Program-made: the position numbers and the translations under genes
Shown here: piece after piece, positions 35,129-44,991 of the stretch
Position numbering within the stretch: the first letter of the stretch is position 1
Layout: each line of letters opens with the position of its first letter
Source of the DNA: Ralstonia sp. UNC404CL21Col
GTDB lineage: Bacteria; Pseudomonadota; Gammaproteobacteria; Burkholderiales; Burkholderiaceae
Length of the DNA stretch: 64,000 nucleotides
NCBI RefSeq assembly: GCF_000620465.1
Contig: NZ_KK211140.1
Coordinates: 1,119,964-1,183,963 of the forward strand
Direction: 5' to 3'
The notes under the pieces: generated by a model
What the model was told of the DNA's origin: nothing
The model's database searches: none
What the model saw: only the letters and a program-made list of their open reading frames with translations

Positions 35129-35656
35129 ATGGCGATCAGCCTCAAGCTGTCGGTCAACGGTGCGCCTGTCACCGTCAGTGTCGAACCCCATACCCTGCTG
35201 GTCCAATTGCTGCGCGAGCACCTTCGCCTCACCGGCACGCACGTCGGCTGCGATACCGCGCAATGCGGTGCGTGCACGGTGCACATGAACGGGCGCGCAG
35301 TGAAGTCGTGCAACATCCTGGCCGTGCAGGCCGATGGCGCCGAGGTGACGACCATCGAAGGCCTGTCGAAAGATGGTGCGCTGCACCCGATGCAGGAAGC
35401 CTTTCGCCAATGCCACGGCCTGCAATGCGGCTTCTGCACGCCCGGCATGGTGATGGCGGCGACGGCGTTGGTTGCGCAGCATCCGCATCCCGATGAACAC
35501 ACGGTGCGCGAGCAGCTCGACGGCAATCTCTGCCGCTGCACGGGTTATCACAACATCGTGCGCGCCGTCATGCATGGTGCCGAAGCCATGGCCGCAGCCG
35601 AAGGCGACGATGCCTCGCTGCAGAGCCTGGCCGCGGCGCGGGCCCACGCCGCCTGA
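35129..35656 (+). CDS. Molybdenum hydroxylase small subunit, [2Fe-2S] (CoxS-like)
   Basis: Iron-sulfur subunit of 175 residues of an aerobic CO-dehydrogenase-type enzyme. The plant-type cluster ligands are Cys41, Cys46, Cys49 and Cys61. The second cluster, next to the molybdopterin, has Cys100, Cys103, Cys135 and Cys137. It passes electrons from the Mo site to the FAD subunit. No twin-arginine signal is seen, so the complex should be cytoplasmic. The C-terminal tail is about 20 residues longer than in most CoxS. It begins an operon, with AAGGAGA before the ATG. Confidence 0.92.
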   Translation: MAISLKLSVNGAPVTVSVEPHTLLVQLLREHLRLTGTHVGCDTAQCGACTVHMNGRAVKSCNILAVQADGAEVTTIEGLSKDGALHPMQEAFRQCHGLQCGFCTPGMVMAATALVAQHPHPDEHTVREQLDGNLCRCTGYHNIVRAVMHGAEAMAAAEGDDASLQSLAAARAHAA

Positions 35657-35675
35657 CCCACGCGAGGAGACCACC

Positions 35676-38054
35676 ATGAACGCTCCCGCAGAACCCAACA
35701 ACCACCTGATCGGCGCGGCCGTCAAGCGCAAGGAAGACTTCCGCTTCCTGACGGGCGCCGGGCAGTACACGGACGACGTTGTCCAGGCGCACCAGTCCTA
35801 CGCGGTGTTCCTGCGCTCGCCGTATGCGCACGCCCGCATCAAGCACATCAATGCGGAGGCGGCACGCAATCATCCGGGCGTGCTGGCCGTGCTCACGGGC
35901 GACGACCTCGCTGCCGACAAGGTGAACGGCCTGCCGTGCGGCTGGCTCATCCACAGCATTGACGGCACGCCGATGAAGGAGCCGCCCCACCCCGTGCTCG
36001 CGCAAGGCAAGGTGCGCCACGTGGGCGACCAGGTCGCGCTGGTGGTGGCTGAATCGGTGAAGATCGCCAAAGATGCGGTCGAGATGATCGACGTCGAATA
36101 CGACGAACTGCGCGCCGTGGTCGACACCGCCACCGCCGATACCGCCGGCACCGCCGTCCACGACGACGTGCCCAACAACACCTGCTACACCTGGGGCCAC
36201 GGCGACAAGGCCGCCACCGATGCGGCGTTTGCCAAGGCCGCGCACGTGACGCAGCTCGACATCGTCAACAACCGGCTGATCCCGAATGCGATCGAGCCGC
36301 GCGCCGTCAACGCCAGCTATTCGCGCCAGGACGACAGCTACACGCTCTACGTTGCCAACCAGAACCCGCACGTCGAACGCCTGCTGATGTCGGCATTCGT
36401 GCTGGGGCTGACCGAAGCCAAGGTGCGCGTGATTGCGCCGGATGTGGGCGGCGGGTTCGGCTCGAAGATCTTCCTGTACCCGGAAGACGTGGCGCTCACG
36501 TGGGCATCGAAAAAGGTCGGCCGACCGATCAAGTGGACGGCCGAGCGCTCCGAATCCTTCCTGACCGATGCGCATGGCCGCGACCACGTCACGCATGCGG
36601 AACTGGCGCTCGATGCGCAGGGCAATTTCCTCGCCATGCGCGTGCATACGACGGCCAACATGGGCGCGTATCTGTCGACGTTTGCCAGCAGCGTGCCGAC
36701 CATCCTGTATGCAACGTTGCTGGCCGGCCAGTACAAGACGCCAGCCATCTATGCCGAGGTGAAAGCGGTCTTCACGAACACCGCGCCCGTCGATGCGTAT
36801 CGTGGCGCCGGGCGGCCGGAAGCAACGTATGTGGTCGAACGGCTCGTTGAAACCGCTGCGCGCGAATTGCAGATCGACCCGGCTGAACTGCGCCGCCGCA
36901 ACTTCATCCGCACGTTCCCGTATGCCACGCCGGTGGGCCTGACGTATGACACGGGCGACTACGAGCCGTGCCTGGACCGCGCCATCGAGCTGGCTGACGT
37001 GAAAGGCTTTGCCGCCCGACGCGATGCCTCCCGCGCCAAGGGCCGGCTGCGCGGCATGGGCTATTCCTGCTACATCGAGGCCTGTGGGCTCGCGCCGTCG
37101 AACATCGCGGGGGCATTGGGCGCGCGGGCCGGCCTGTTTGAAGCCGGCGAAATTCGCGTGCACCCGACCGGCTCCGTCACCGTCTTCACCGGCTCGCACA
37201 GCCACGGCCAGGGCCACGAGACGACGTTCGCGCAAGTGGTGGCCGATCGCCTGGGCGTGCCCATCGACAACATCGAGATCGTGCACGGCGACACCGGCCG
37301 CATTCCGTTCGGCATGGGCACGTACGGCTCGCGCTCGATTGCCGTGGGCGGCTCGGCCATCATGAAGGCGCTCGACAAGATCGAGGCCAAGGCCAAGAAG
37401 ATTGCCGCGCATCTGCTGGAGGCATCGGCGGAAGACATCGAGTTCAAGGATGGCGTCTTCCGCGTGGCCGGCACCGACCGCACCAAGACGTTTGGCGAAG
37501 TCGCGCTCACGGCGTACGTGCCGCACAACTATCCGCTCGACAAACTCGAACCCGGGCTGGACGAAAACGCTTTCTACGATCCGACCAACTTCACCTACCC
37601 GGCCGGCGCGTACATCTGCGAGGTGGAAGTCGACCCCGACACCGGCGAGGTGCACATCGACCGTTTCGTTGCCGTGGATGACTTCGGCAACATCATCAAT
37701 CCGATGATCGTCGAGGGCCAGGTGCATGGCGGGCTTGGTCAGGGGATCGGCCAGGCGCTGCTCGAAGCGTGCGTATACGACGAAAACGGCCAGCTGCTGA
37801 CCGGCTCGTACATGGACTACGCCATGCCGCGCGCCAACGACCTGCCCAGCTTCACCGTGGAAACCGCCAAGGGCACGCCGTGCACGCACAACCCGCTCGG
37901 CGTCAAAGGCTGCGGTGAGGCGGGCGCGATCGGCTCGCCGCCGGCGCTGATCAACGCCATCGTCGACGCGCTTGCGCCGCTGGGCGTGAAAGACATCCAG
38001 ATGCCCGCGACGCCGCACCGCGTCTGGCAGACCATTCAAGCGGCCAAGGCCTAG
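35676..38054 (+). CDS. Molybdenum hydroxylase large subunit, form II CoxL-like
   Basis: Catalytic subunit of 792 residues that binds the molybdopterin cytosine dinucleotide cofactor. The active-site loop reads AYRGAGR near residues 374-380. This is the form II signature. True CO dehydrogenases (form I) have AYRCSFR with the copper-binding Cys. Also seen are GGGFGSK near 257 and [11 protein letters not shown] near 747 with the catalytic Glu. The absent Cys argues against CO as the main substrate, which is unknown. The ATG at 35676 has GAGGAGA before it and lies 19 bp after the small-subunit stop. Confidence 0.92.
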   Translation: MNAPAEPNNHLIGAAVKRKEDFRFLTGAGQYTDDVVQAHQSYAVFLRSPYAHARIKHINAEAARNHPGVLAVLTGDDLAADKVNGLPCGWLIHSIDGTPMKEPPHPVLAQGKVRHVGDQVALVVAESVKIAKDAVEMIDVEYDELRAVVDTATADTAGTAVHDDVPNNTCYTWGHGDKAATDAAFAKAAHVTQLDIVNNRLIPNAIEPRAVNASYSRQDDSYTLYVANQNPHVERLLMSAFVLGLTEAKVRVIAPDVGGGFGSKIFLYPEDVALTWASKKVGRPIKWTAERSESFLTDAHGRDHVTHAELALDAQGNFLAMRVHTTANMGAYLSTFASSVPTILYATLLAGQYKTPAIYAEVKAVFTNTAPVDAYRGAGRPEATYVVERLVETAARELQIDPAELRRRNFIRTFPYATPVGLTYDTGDYEPCLDRAIELADVKGFAARRDASRAKGRLRGMGYSCYIEACGLAPSNIAGALGARAGLFEAGEIRVHPTGSVTVFTGSHSHGQGHETTFAQVVADRLGVPIDNIEIVHGDTGRIPFGMGTYGSRSIAVGGSAIMKALDKIEAKAKKIAAHLLEASAEDIEFKDGVFRVAGTDRTKTFGEVALTAYVPHNYPLDKLEPGLDENAFYDPTNFTYPAGAYICEVEVDPDTGEVHIDRFVAVDDFGNIINPMIVEGQVHGGLGQGIGQALLEACVYDENGQLLTGSYMDYAMPRANDLPSFTVETAKGTPCTHNPLGVKGCGEAGAIGSPPALINAIVDALAPLGVKDIQMPATPHRVWQTIQAAKA

Positions 38055-38069
38055 GCAGAGGAGCGAACC

Positions 38070-38876
38070 ATGTACGACTTCGAGTACCAGAAAGCCACCG
38101 ACGCCCAGACCGCCGTCACCGCGCTCAAGACGCACACCGACGCCAAGTACCTCGGCGGCGGCCAGAGCCTGCTGGCGGCGATGAAGCTGCGGTTGGCGCA
38201 GCCGTCAACGCTGGTGGATGTCACGCGCATTCCGGGCATGTCAGGCATTCGCACGCAGCCGGGCGTGATTACGGTGGGCGCAGCCACACGCCATGCCGAT
38301 GTGGCCGACAGCGCCGAGATCGCCCGCATGCTGCCCGCGCTGGGCGAACTGGCCAGCGGCATCGGCGACAAGCAGGTGCGCGCCATGGGCACGCTCGGCG
38401 GGTCACTTGCCAACAACGACCCGGCCGCGTGCTACCCGGCCGCTGTGCTCGGCCTGAACGCCACCGTCGTCACCGAGCGGCGCAACATCGCGGCGGACGA
38501 TTTCTTCCTTGGCATGTATGAGACCGCGCTGGCTGCAGATGAACTCATCACCGAGGTGCAGTTTCCGGTGCCGGACCAGGCGGCCTACGTGAAATTCCGC
38601 AACCCCGCGTCGCGCTTTGCGCTGGTGGGCGTGTTCATCAGCCGCAAGGGCAACAACGTGCGCGTGGCGGTGACGGGCGCGGCGCCGTGCGTGTTCCGTT
38701 GCACGCCGCTGGAGCTGGCGCTGGCGGCCAGCTTTACATCGGAAGCGGCGCGCAAGGTGGTGGTGCCGGCCGACGATCTGGTGGGCGATCTGCATGCCTC
38801 GCCGGAATATCGGGCGCACCTCATTCCGGTATTGACGGCGCGCGCGGTTGAGCAGGCGTTGGCGCACCATCATTGA
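38070..38876 (+). CDS. Molybdenum hydroxylase medium subunit, FAD-binding (CoxM-like)
   Basis: Flavoprotein subunit of 268 residues. FAD-binding motifs are AKYLGGGQSLLAAMKLR near residue 27 and TLGGSLANNDPAAC near 110, as in CoxM and other medium subunits. The C-terminal domain is about 20 residues shorter than in typical CoxM. It accepts electrons from the iron-sulfur subunit and hands them to an external acceptor. The ATG at 38070 follows AGAGGAG. The gene is 15 bp after the large subunit and 21 bp before the maturation ATPase. Confidence 0.9.
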   Translation: MYDFEYQKATDAQTAVTALKTHTDAKYLGGGQSLLAAMKLRLAQPSTLVDVTRIPGMSGIRTQPGVITVGAATRHADVADSAEIARMLPALGELASGIGDKQVRAMGTLGGSLANNDPAACYPAAVLGLNATVVTERRNIAADDFFLGMYETALAADELITEVQFPVPDQAAYVKFRNPASRFALVGVFISRKGNNVRVAVTGAAPCVFRCTPLELALAASFTSEAARKVVVPADDLVGDLHASPEYRAHLIPVLTARAVEQALAHHH

Positions 38877-38897
38877 GCGCACCGCCCAAGGAACGGC

Positions 38898-39794
38898 ATG
38901 CCGGTCGATTCCATCGACGACTGCATCGCGCAACTGCAAGGTCAGGGCTATTTCGCCGGCCGCGAGCTGGCCACGGCCTTGTTCCTCGCGCTGCGCATGC
39001 AGCGGCCGCTGTTTCTGGAGGGCGAGCCCGGCGTCGGCAAGACGGAGCTGGCGAAGGCGGCGGCGGGGCTGCTCGGCACGTCGCTGCTGCGGCTGCAGTG
39101 CTACGAGGGGCTCGACACCGCCAGCGCGCTCTACGAATGGGACTACCCGCGCCAGATCATGGCGCTGCGCCTGGCCGAGGCCGCCGGTGAGAAGCCCCGC
39201 GCCGACACCCTCTACCGCGACGAATTTCTCCTCAAGCGGCCGCTGCTGCAGGCGCTGCTGCCCGACCTACTCCATCCCGACACACCGCGCGTTCTCTTGA
39301 TCGACGAGATCGACCGCGCCGACGAGCCGTTCGAGGCGTTTCTGCTGGAACTGCTGTCCGACTTTCAGGTGTCGATTCCCGAATTCGGCACGGTGCGCGC
39401 GCAGGTGATTCCGCTGGTCATCATGACGTCCAACCGCACGCGGGAGGTGCACGACGCGCTCAAGCGGCGCTGCCTGTATCAATGGATCGGCTATCCCGAC
39501 AAGGCGCGGGAGCTGCAGATCGTGGCGCAGCGCGCCCCCGAAACCGCCGCCCGCCTGCAACAGCGCGCCGTCGATTTCGTGCACCGCCTGCGCGGCATCG
39601 ACCTGTTCAAGGCGCCGGGCATTGCCGAGGCCATCGACTGGTGCCGTGCATTGGCGGCGTTGAACGTGACGGAGCTGGATCCGCAGTCCGTGCAGGACAC
39701 GCTGGGCGTGCTGCTCAAATACCAGGACGACCTGGCCCGCGTGGATAGGCCGACCATCGAGCAACTGCTGGCCGCCCCCGCGCTGCCGGAGTAA
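38898..39794 (+). CDS. MoxR-type AAA+ ATPase (CoxD-like maturation factor)
   Basis: AAA+ ATPase of 298 residues. It has Walker A GEPGVGKT near residues 42-49, Walker B VLLIDEID near 134-141, a sensor-1 segment in IMTSNRTRE and an arginine-rich DALKRRCLYQWI. CoxD proteins of this family act with CoxE to insert sulfur and copper at the active site of CO dehydrogenase, known from Afipia. For form II enzymes a sulfuration role is the natural inference. It is followed 3 bp later by the CoxE-like gene. Confidence 0.88.
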   Translation: MPVDSIDDCIAQLQGQGYFAGRELATALFLALRMQRPLFLEGEPGVGKTELAKAAAGLLGTSLLRLQCYEGLDTASALYEWDYPRQIMALRLAEAAGEKPRADTLYRDEFLLKRPLLQALLPDLLHPDTPRVLLIDEIDRADEPFEAFLLELLSDFQVSIPEFGTVRAQVIPLVIMTSNRTREVHDALKRRCLYQWIGYPDKARELQIVAQRAPETAARLQQRAVDFVHRLRGIDLFKAPGIAEAIDWCRALAALNVTELDPQSVQDTLGVLLKYQDDLARVDRPTIEQLLAAPALPE

Positions 39795-39797
39795 CGC

Positions 39798-41042
39798 ATG
39801 CAAGCGACCGTGCCGACGCAGTTGCCCATGCTCGCGCGCAACGTCACGCATTTCGTGCGGCTGCTGCGCAATGCCGGCATGCCGCTGGCGCCCTCGCGCG
39901 CGGTGGACGCCATCGAAGCCCTGAGCCATATCGACATTGGCCGCCGCGACGACGTCAAGGCCGCGCTGTCTGCCCTGCTCGTCTCGCACCCCGACGAGCG
40001 CACGCTGTTCGATGCCGCCTTCAACGTGTTCTGGCGGGATCCGGATTGGGAAGGCAAGCTGCGCGCCCTGCTGCTGCCCAAGGTGCGTGGCGGTATTCCC
40101 GCGCCGCGCAGCAACCGCTTGGCCGATGCCTTGCGCGCGCAGCCATCGACGAATCTGCCCCCGGGCCCCAAGCCCGACGGGGAGCGCCATGACATCGTGG
40201 CGCCGCTGGCGTTTTCTGCCAACGAAGCCTTGCGCACGCGCGACTTCGACACGCTCAACGCTGCCGAATGGCGCACGTTGCAACACATGATCCGCCGCCG
40301 GCGCGTGCATCTCGCCCAGGAGCGGACACGCCGGTTGAAGGCCGCCTCGCGCGGGCGCCATCCGGACCTGCGCGCCACCGCCCGGCAGGCCGTGCGCGCC
40401 GGCGGCGAGTGGACCGGCTGGAAATACCGCCAGCCCGTCGACCGCACGCCGCCGCTGGTGCTGCTGCTCGACATTTCCGGATCGATGAGCCGCTATTCGC
40501 GCGCCGTGCTGTATTACTGCCACGCGCTGGTGCAGTCGCGCGAGCGCATCCAGGCCTTCCTGTTCGGCACGCGGCTGACGAACGTCTCGCGGCAACTGCG
40601 CGAGCGCGATCCGGATGTCGCCGTGCAGGCCATCGCCGAGCTGGTGCCCGACTGGTCGGGCGGCACGCGCATCGGCGCGGCGCTGGCGGAGTTCAATCGC
40701 CAATGGGCGCGCCGCACGCTGTCCGGCCGTGCCACCGTCCTGCTGGTGACCGACGGCCTAGACCACGAGCACATCGACGTGCTCGACGCCCAGATGGCCC
40801 GCCTGGCGCGCTTCGCCCACCGCATCGTCTGGCTCAACCCGCTGCTGCGCTTTGCCGGCTTCGAGCCGCGGGCACGTGGCGTGCGGGCCATCCTGCCGCA
40901 TGTCGACGTGATGGTGCCGGCGCACCATTTCGACAGCCTGGCTGCGCTGGAGCACGAACTGGCGCATGCCCGCCGCACGCGTGCGCCGCGTCCCCCCACC
41001 CCCGTCCAATCGACCGCCCAATCGACCGCCCCATGGAACTGA
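39798..41042 (+). CDS. VWA-domain protein (CoxE-like)
   Basis: Protein of 414 residues. An N-terminal helical region of about 215 residues leads to a von Willebrand A domain with the metal-ion site DISGSMS near residue 225 and VLLVTDGLD further on. CoxE works as partner of the MoxR ATPase CoxD in maturing the Mo enzyme. The C-terminus is a low-complexity tail rich in Arg, Pro and Thr with an imperfect repeat (QSTAQSTAP). The coxG-like gene starts inside its last 10 bases, so translation is coupled. Confidence 0.88.
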   Translation: MQATVPTQLPMLARNVTHFVRLLRNAGMPLAPSRAVDAIEALSHIDIGRRDDVKAALSALLVSHPDERTLFDAAFNVFWRDPDWEGKLRALLLPKVRGGIPAPRSNRLADALRAQPSTNLPPGPKPDGERHDIVAPLAFSANEALRTRDFDTLNAAEWRTLQHMIRRRRVHLAQERTRRLKAASRGRHPDLRATARQAVRAGGEWTGWKYRQPVDRTPPLVLLLDISGSMSRYSRAVLYYCHALVQSRERIQAFLFGTRLTNVSRQLRERDPDVAVQAIAELVPDWSGGTRIGAALAEFNRQWARRTLSGRATVLLVTDGLDHEHIDVLDAQMARLARFAHRIVWLNPLLRFAGFEPRARGVRAILPHVDVMVPAHHFDSLAALEHELAHARRTRAPRPPTPVQSTAQSTAPWN

Positions 41043-41707
41043 CCCAGACCCATCTCTTGCCCGTGCCCCTGCAGACCGCCTGGGATGCGCTGAACGACCC
41101 GGCCGTGCTGCAGCGCTGCATTCCCGGCTGCGAGAGCATCACCGCCGCCGAGGCCGGCGCCAACCCCGCCTACGACATCGCCATGACCGCCGCTGTCGGG
41201 CCCGTCAAGGCGCGCTTCAAAGGACGCATGGAACTGGCCGACGTGGCGCCGCCGCGCAGCTACACGCTGCATTTCGACGGCCAGGGCGGCGCGGCCGGGT
41301 TCGGCAAGGGCAGCGCGCAGGTGCAGCTCACGCCCGAAGGCCCCACGGTAACGCGGCTCTCTTACACCGCGACGGCGCAGGTGGGAGGCAAGCTTGCGCA
41401 GATCGGCTCACGGCTTGTCGACGGCGCCGCCCGCAAACTGGCCGACGAGTTCTTCCAGCGCTTTGCGGCAGAATTCGGCCCCGCAGAGACGGCGGGCATC
41501 GACGGACACGCCGCGCCAGTCGACGGCATGCAGGCCACACAGGCGATTCCCGATTTGGCCGCCGCCCAGCTGCAGGCCCACGGTGCGCCGCCCGGCCACC
41601 CAACCAACGTCAGCCCTGCGCTGCAGCCGCGCAACCCATGGCCGTGGATCATCGTGGCGGTGGTCGCCGTGGCGGCCGCCTACCTGTTTTTGCACCACGG
41701 GGCATAA
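41033..41707 (+). CDS. CoxG-like (SRPBCC/START fold) membrane-anchored protein
   Basis: Protein of 224 residues. Residues 1-150 match the CoxG SRPBCC domain: LPVPLQTAWDALNDPAVLQRCIPGCE at the start, then VGPVKARFKGRMEL and KLAQIGSRLVDGAARKLADEFF. After a Pro- and Ala-rich linker a single membrane helix ends the chain (PWPWIIVAVVAVAAAYLFL), so the domain hangs on the inner membrane from the cytosol. In Afipia, CoxG recruits CO dehydrogenase to the membrane. A like role here would link the enzyme to the respiratory chain. The ATG at 41033 overlaps coxE. Confidence 0.87.
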   Translation: MELTQTHLLPVPLQTAWDALNDPAVLQRCIPGCESITAAEAGANPAYDIAMTAAVGPVKARFKGRMELADVAPPRSYTLHFDGQGGAAGFGKGSAQVQLTPEGPTVTRLSYTATAQVGGKLAQIGSRLVDGAARKLADEFFQRFAAEFGPAETAGIDGHAAPVDGMQATQAIPDLAAAQLQAHGAPPGHPTNVSPALQPRNPWPWIIVAVVAVAAAYLFLHHGA

Positions 41708-41764
41708 TCGGTCCCTTCCCCCGCAACACATTACTCAAGCGCGCGAAAGCGCAGCCAACGCATC

Positions 41765-42796
41765 ATGGACAGCGTCGATCTTGAAGTCTTGAAAACCAGC
41801 GTGCGCTGGCTGGAACAAGGGCGCCGCGTGCTGCTCGTCACCGTGGTCAAAACGTGGGGCTCGTCGCCGCGGCCCGAAGGCGCGATGCTCGCGCTGCGCG
41901 ATGACGGCGTCGTCATCGGCTCGGTCTCGGGCGGCTGCATTGAAGACGACCTCATCGACCGCGTGCGCCGCGAGGGCCTGCATTACACGAAGCCCGAAGC
42001 CGTCAAATACGGCATCAGCGCTGAAGAAGCGCACCGCTTTGGGCTGCCCTGCGGCGGCACGCTGCAGCTCGTGCTCGAACCGCTGAACGCCTCCAGCGGC
42101 ATCGACGCCCTGCTGCGCGCCGTGGAGGCCGGCCAGCTCGTCGCGCGCACGCTCGACATGGCGACCGGCGCCTCAACGCTGCAGCACGCCACCGTCACCG
42201 ACGGCCTGCAGTTTGACGAAGCGCGCCTCGTGACGATTCACGGGCCGCGCTACCGGATGCTCGTCATCGGTGCGGGACAGCTCTCGCGCTACCTGTGCCA
42301 GATCGCCGTGGGGCTCGACTACCAAGTCACCGTCTGCGACCCGCGCGAGGAATACAGCGAGGAATGGTCGATCCCGGGCGTGGCCATGGTCCGCACCATG
42401 CCCGACGATACGGTGATGGCCATGAAGCTCGACGAGCGCTGTGCCGTCATCGCCCTGACGCACGACCCGAAGCTCGACGACCTCGCGCTCATGGAGGCGC
42501 TCAAGACGCCCGCGTTCTACGTCGGCGCGCTCGGCAGCCGCCGCAACAACGCCAATCGCCGCGAGCGCCTGAAGGAATTCGACCTGAGCGACGCCGAGCT
42601 GGCGCGCCTGCATGGGCCGGTCGGCATTTACATCGGCAGCCGGACGCCGCCGGAAATCGCCATCTCCATCCTGGCCGAGGTAACGGCCGCCAAGAACGGC
42701 GTGTCGCTGCCGACCATCCTGCAGGTGGAAGGCGCCAAGGCGGCGCGCGAGATTGCCGCCAACGCCGCTTCGAGCTGCGCGGTGCCGCAAACCTGA
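41765..42796 (+). CDS. XdhC/CoxF family molybdenum cofactor insertion protein
   Basis: Protein of 343 residues. The N-terminal XdhC domain shows KTWGSSPRPEGAML near residue 29 and SVSGGCIEDDL near 53. The C-terminal half is a Rossmann-like domain with MLVIGAGQLSRYL near 165 and ALGSRRNNANRRERL. Such proteins guard and insert sulfurated Mo cofactor into hydroxylases. It closes the seven-gene set small-large-medium-MoxR-CoxE-CoxG-XdhC and starts 57 bp after the coxG-like gene. The MocA cytidylyltransferase often found beside it is absent. Confidence 0.9.
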   Translation: MDSVDLEVLKTSVRWLEQGRRVLLVTVVKTWGSSPRPEGAMLALRDDGVVIGSVSGGCIEDDLIDRVRREGLHYTKPEAVKYGISAEEAHRFGLPCGGTLQLVLEPLNASSGIDALLRAVEAGQLVARTLDMATGASTLQHATVTDGLQFDEARLVTIHGPRYRMLVIGAGQLSRYLCQIAVGLDYQVTVCDPREEYSEEWSIPGVAMVRTMPDDTVMAMKLDERCAVIALTHDPKLDDLALMEALKTPAFYVGALGSRRNNANRRERLKEFDLSDAELARLHGPVGIYIGSRTPPEIAISILAEVTAAKNGVSLPTILQVEGAKAAREIAANAASSCAVPQT

Positions 42797-43047
42797 GTCA
42801 ACCCTCTGATCGAATGGGATGCCGAAAGGCGGCTGAAAGGTTACATTCTTATAAATCGCTGATTGCCCGCAGGTTTTGGCCGCATCGCCTCGCGCGAACG
42901 CTGCGGCCCACGAGCCTTGTTTCGTGTGCGCGGCTTCATTTGCATGATCTGCCGGCCCCTTGCACCTGAGCGGGGCGGCGGCGGTCGTGTAGTTTGCAAG
43001 CGGGACGGTCGCCCGTTTTGCCACCTAGGAAATTCAAGTTTTCTCGC

Positions 43048-44151
43048 ATGAGTATTTTGCTGACCGGTGCCACCGGTTTCGTGGGCGGCGCCATTGCCGC
43101 CAATCTGGCAGCCAAAGGTTTGCTGGCCGACACGCGCTTTGCCGTGCGCGGCGACACGCCTGCTGAAGGGTTGGCGCGCCTGCGCAGCAACCTGCGGCGT
43201 TTTGAATTCGCACAGGGCACGCTGGAAGGCATTACGGAATCGCAAATCGTGCCGTTCGACCTGCGCGAGGCCGGCGCGGCCAAGCTGGGCGATCCGGAAA
43301 TCATCATCAACTGCGCAGCGCTGGCAACGTTCTCGAACCACCCGTCGCTGTGGGAAACCAATGTGGAAGGCGTGCTGGCGCTGGGCCGGCTGGCTGCGCA
43401 GGGCAAACGCCTGAAGCGCTTCCTGCAGATCGGCACGGCCATGTCGTGCGGCCAACTGGCGGATCGCCACGTCAGCGAGAGCTGGGATGTGCCCGGGCTG
43501 GAGCAGCACGCCGTGCCGTACACGTATTCCAAGGGCATGGCCGAGCTGAAGCTGCGTGAAGCCGTGCCGGAGCTGCCGCTGGTGGTGGTGCGGCCGTCCA
43601 TCGTGGTGGGCCACAGCACGCTGGGGTGCGAGCCCTCGGGCAGCATCTTCTGGATGCTGCGCATGGTGGCGATGCTCGAAACGTTCAGCTGCCGCCTGTC
43701 CGACCGCGTCGACATCCTGCCCGTGGACGACTGCGCCGAAGCCATCGTGCAACTGTCGACCAAGCCCACGCTGGCGCACGACCTGTATCACATCAGCGCC
43801 GGCGATGCGAACTCCGAGCGCATCGAAACGCTGTACCCGCGCTTCAAGCGTTGCAAGACGCCCGAAGAAGACGCTCAGGCGCTGGCGGGCTACGTGTACC
43901 AGGAAAAAATCGCCGAGAAAGCATTGGCGCGTAAATTCCTGAGCCTGACGGGCGATGGCAACGTGCGACTGGTCGCGCGCTGCATCCACCTGTATGCCAA
44001 GTTCGCCAGCATGAGCTACGTGTTCGACAACACGCGGCTGGTGCAGGAGACCGGCTTCCAGCCGCGCTCCCTGCTCGCTTACCTCGACCGCTGCCTCGAG
44101 ACGTCGGACGCCGTGCCGATTCCCGAGCAGATGCAGTGGGACTATAAGTAG
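43048..44151 (+). CDS. NAD(P)-binding extended SDR / thioester-reductase-like protein
   Basis: Protein of 367 residues with the Rossmann motif GATGFVGG at residues 7-14 and a catalytic YTYSKGMAE (Tyr-x3-Lys) near 154-162. The middle part reads like the NAD-binding 'male sterility' family that reduces acyl thioesters, as does VVVRPSIVVGHS. The C-terminal 100 residues do not match a domain I can name. The ATG at 43048 has AGGAAA about 17 bases upstream, which is far, so translation may be weak. It lies alone, 251 bp after the XdhC gene. The substrate is unknown. Confidence 0.78.
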   Translation: MSILLTGATGFVGGAIAANLAAKGLLADTRFAVRGDTPAEGLARLRSNLRRFEFAQGTLEGITESQIVPFDLREAGAAKLGDPEIIINCAALATFSNHPSLWETNVEGVLALGRLAAQGKRLKRFLQIGTAMSCGQLADRHVSESWDVPGLEQHAVPYTYSKGMAELKLREAVPELPLVVVRPSIVVGHSTLGCEPSGSIFWMLRMVAMLETFSCRLSDRVDILPVDDCAEAIVQLSTKPTLAHDLYHISAGDANSERIETLYPRFKRCKTPEEDAQALAGYVYQEKIAEKALARKFLSLTGDGNVRLVARCIHLYAKFASMSYVFDNTRLVQETGFQPRSLLAYLDRCLETSDAVPIPEQMQWDYK

Positions 44152-44250
44152 CCGTCCGGCCTCCCCGGCCTGCACGGCGTGTCATGGCGCCGTGCTATAA
44201 CCCTCGGCGCCCTTTACCAAGACTCCGGTCACCACAACAAGGAGCCTCCG

Positions 44251-44973
44251 ATGACGCTGCAAGCTCTCGTCCATCTCAATGTCGCCACGCTGGTGGATTC
44301 GTTCATCAGCCTTGCCTCGGCCTTTGCGCTCGGGTCGCTGATCGGCTTCGAGCGGCAGGTCAGACAGCGGACTGCGGGGCTGCGTACCAACGCGTTGGTG
44401 GCGGTCGCGGCATCGGCATTCGTCGACATGGCCGCGCAGATCGGCACCGCATCGGACACCACACGCGTGATCGCCTATGTGGTGTCGGGCGTCGGCTTTC
44501 TGGGTGCCGGCACGATCATGAAGGAAGGGCTGAACGTGCGCGGGCTGAACACCGCCGCCACGCTGTGGGGCTCTGCGGCGGTGGGCGCGGCGGCGGGCTC
44601 CGACCTGGTGGGTCAGGCCATTCTCATTACACTATTTGTGCTGGCGTCGAACATCCTGCTGCGGCCGGTGGTCGATCGCATCAACCGTACGCCACTCGAC
44701 AATCAGGCCAGCGAAGTCACGTACACGATGTGCGTCATCTCCACCAGCGAGCGTCAGAAGGAGGCACTGGCCGATCTGGAACGCCTGCTGGAAGAAGCCA
44801 GCTACCCGATCAGCGATCTGTCGGTCGAACCCTTTGGCGACGACCACGTGGAAATTGAAGCCATGCTGATGTCGACGGCTGTGAACGCGGCCGAGCTGGA
44901 CCGCATCGTCACGTCGCTGCAGTCGCAGCCGCACGTGGCGCAGGCTTTCTGGAACCCGAGTACGACGGAATAA
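44251..44973 (+). CDS. MgtC/SapB family inner-membrane protein
   Basis: Membrane protein of 240 residues. The MgtC core has four or five helices: ALGSLIGFERQVRQR with GLRTNALVAV, then VSGVGFLGAGTIMKEG and GLNTAATLWGSAAVGAAAG, which are the family signatures. Residues about 150-240 form an ACT-like cytosolic domain (YTMCVISTSERQKEA). MgtC proteins help cells at low Mg2+ and in macrophages, partly by checking ATP synthase. AAGGAGCCTCCG places a very strong ribosome site before the ATG at 44251. No Mg2+-sensing leader is seen. Confidence 0.9.
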   Translation: MTLQALVHLNVATLVDSFISLASAFALGSLIGFERQVRQRTAGLRTNALVAVAASAFVDMAAQIGTASDTTRVIAYVVSGVGFLGAGTIMKEGLNVRGLNTAATLWGSAAVGAAAGSDLVGQAILITLFVLASNILLRPVVDRINRTPLDNQASEVTYTMCVISTSERQKEALADLERLLEEASYPISDLSVEPFGDDHVEIEAMLMSTAVNAAELDRIVTSLQSQPHVAQAFWNPSTTE

Positions 44974-44991
44974 TCGGGATCAACGCGCGGG

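Noticed and set aside
35676-38054. True aerobic CO dehydrogenase
   Set aside because: The active loop is AYRGAGR. The AYRCSFR signature with the copper-binding Cys is missing, so a form II enzyme is the safer call.
35568-38135. Open frame of 855 codons antisense to the hydroxylase large subunit
   Set aside because: It lies opposite a strongly conserved gene with all family motifs and shows no motif of its own.
42797-43047. Riboswitch or small RNA between the XdhC and reductase genes
   Set aside because: Only weak GC-rich stems with mismatches are visible, without a conserved core. It is not supportable.
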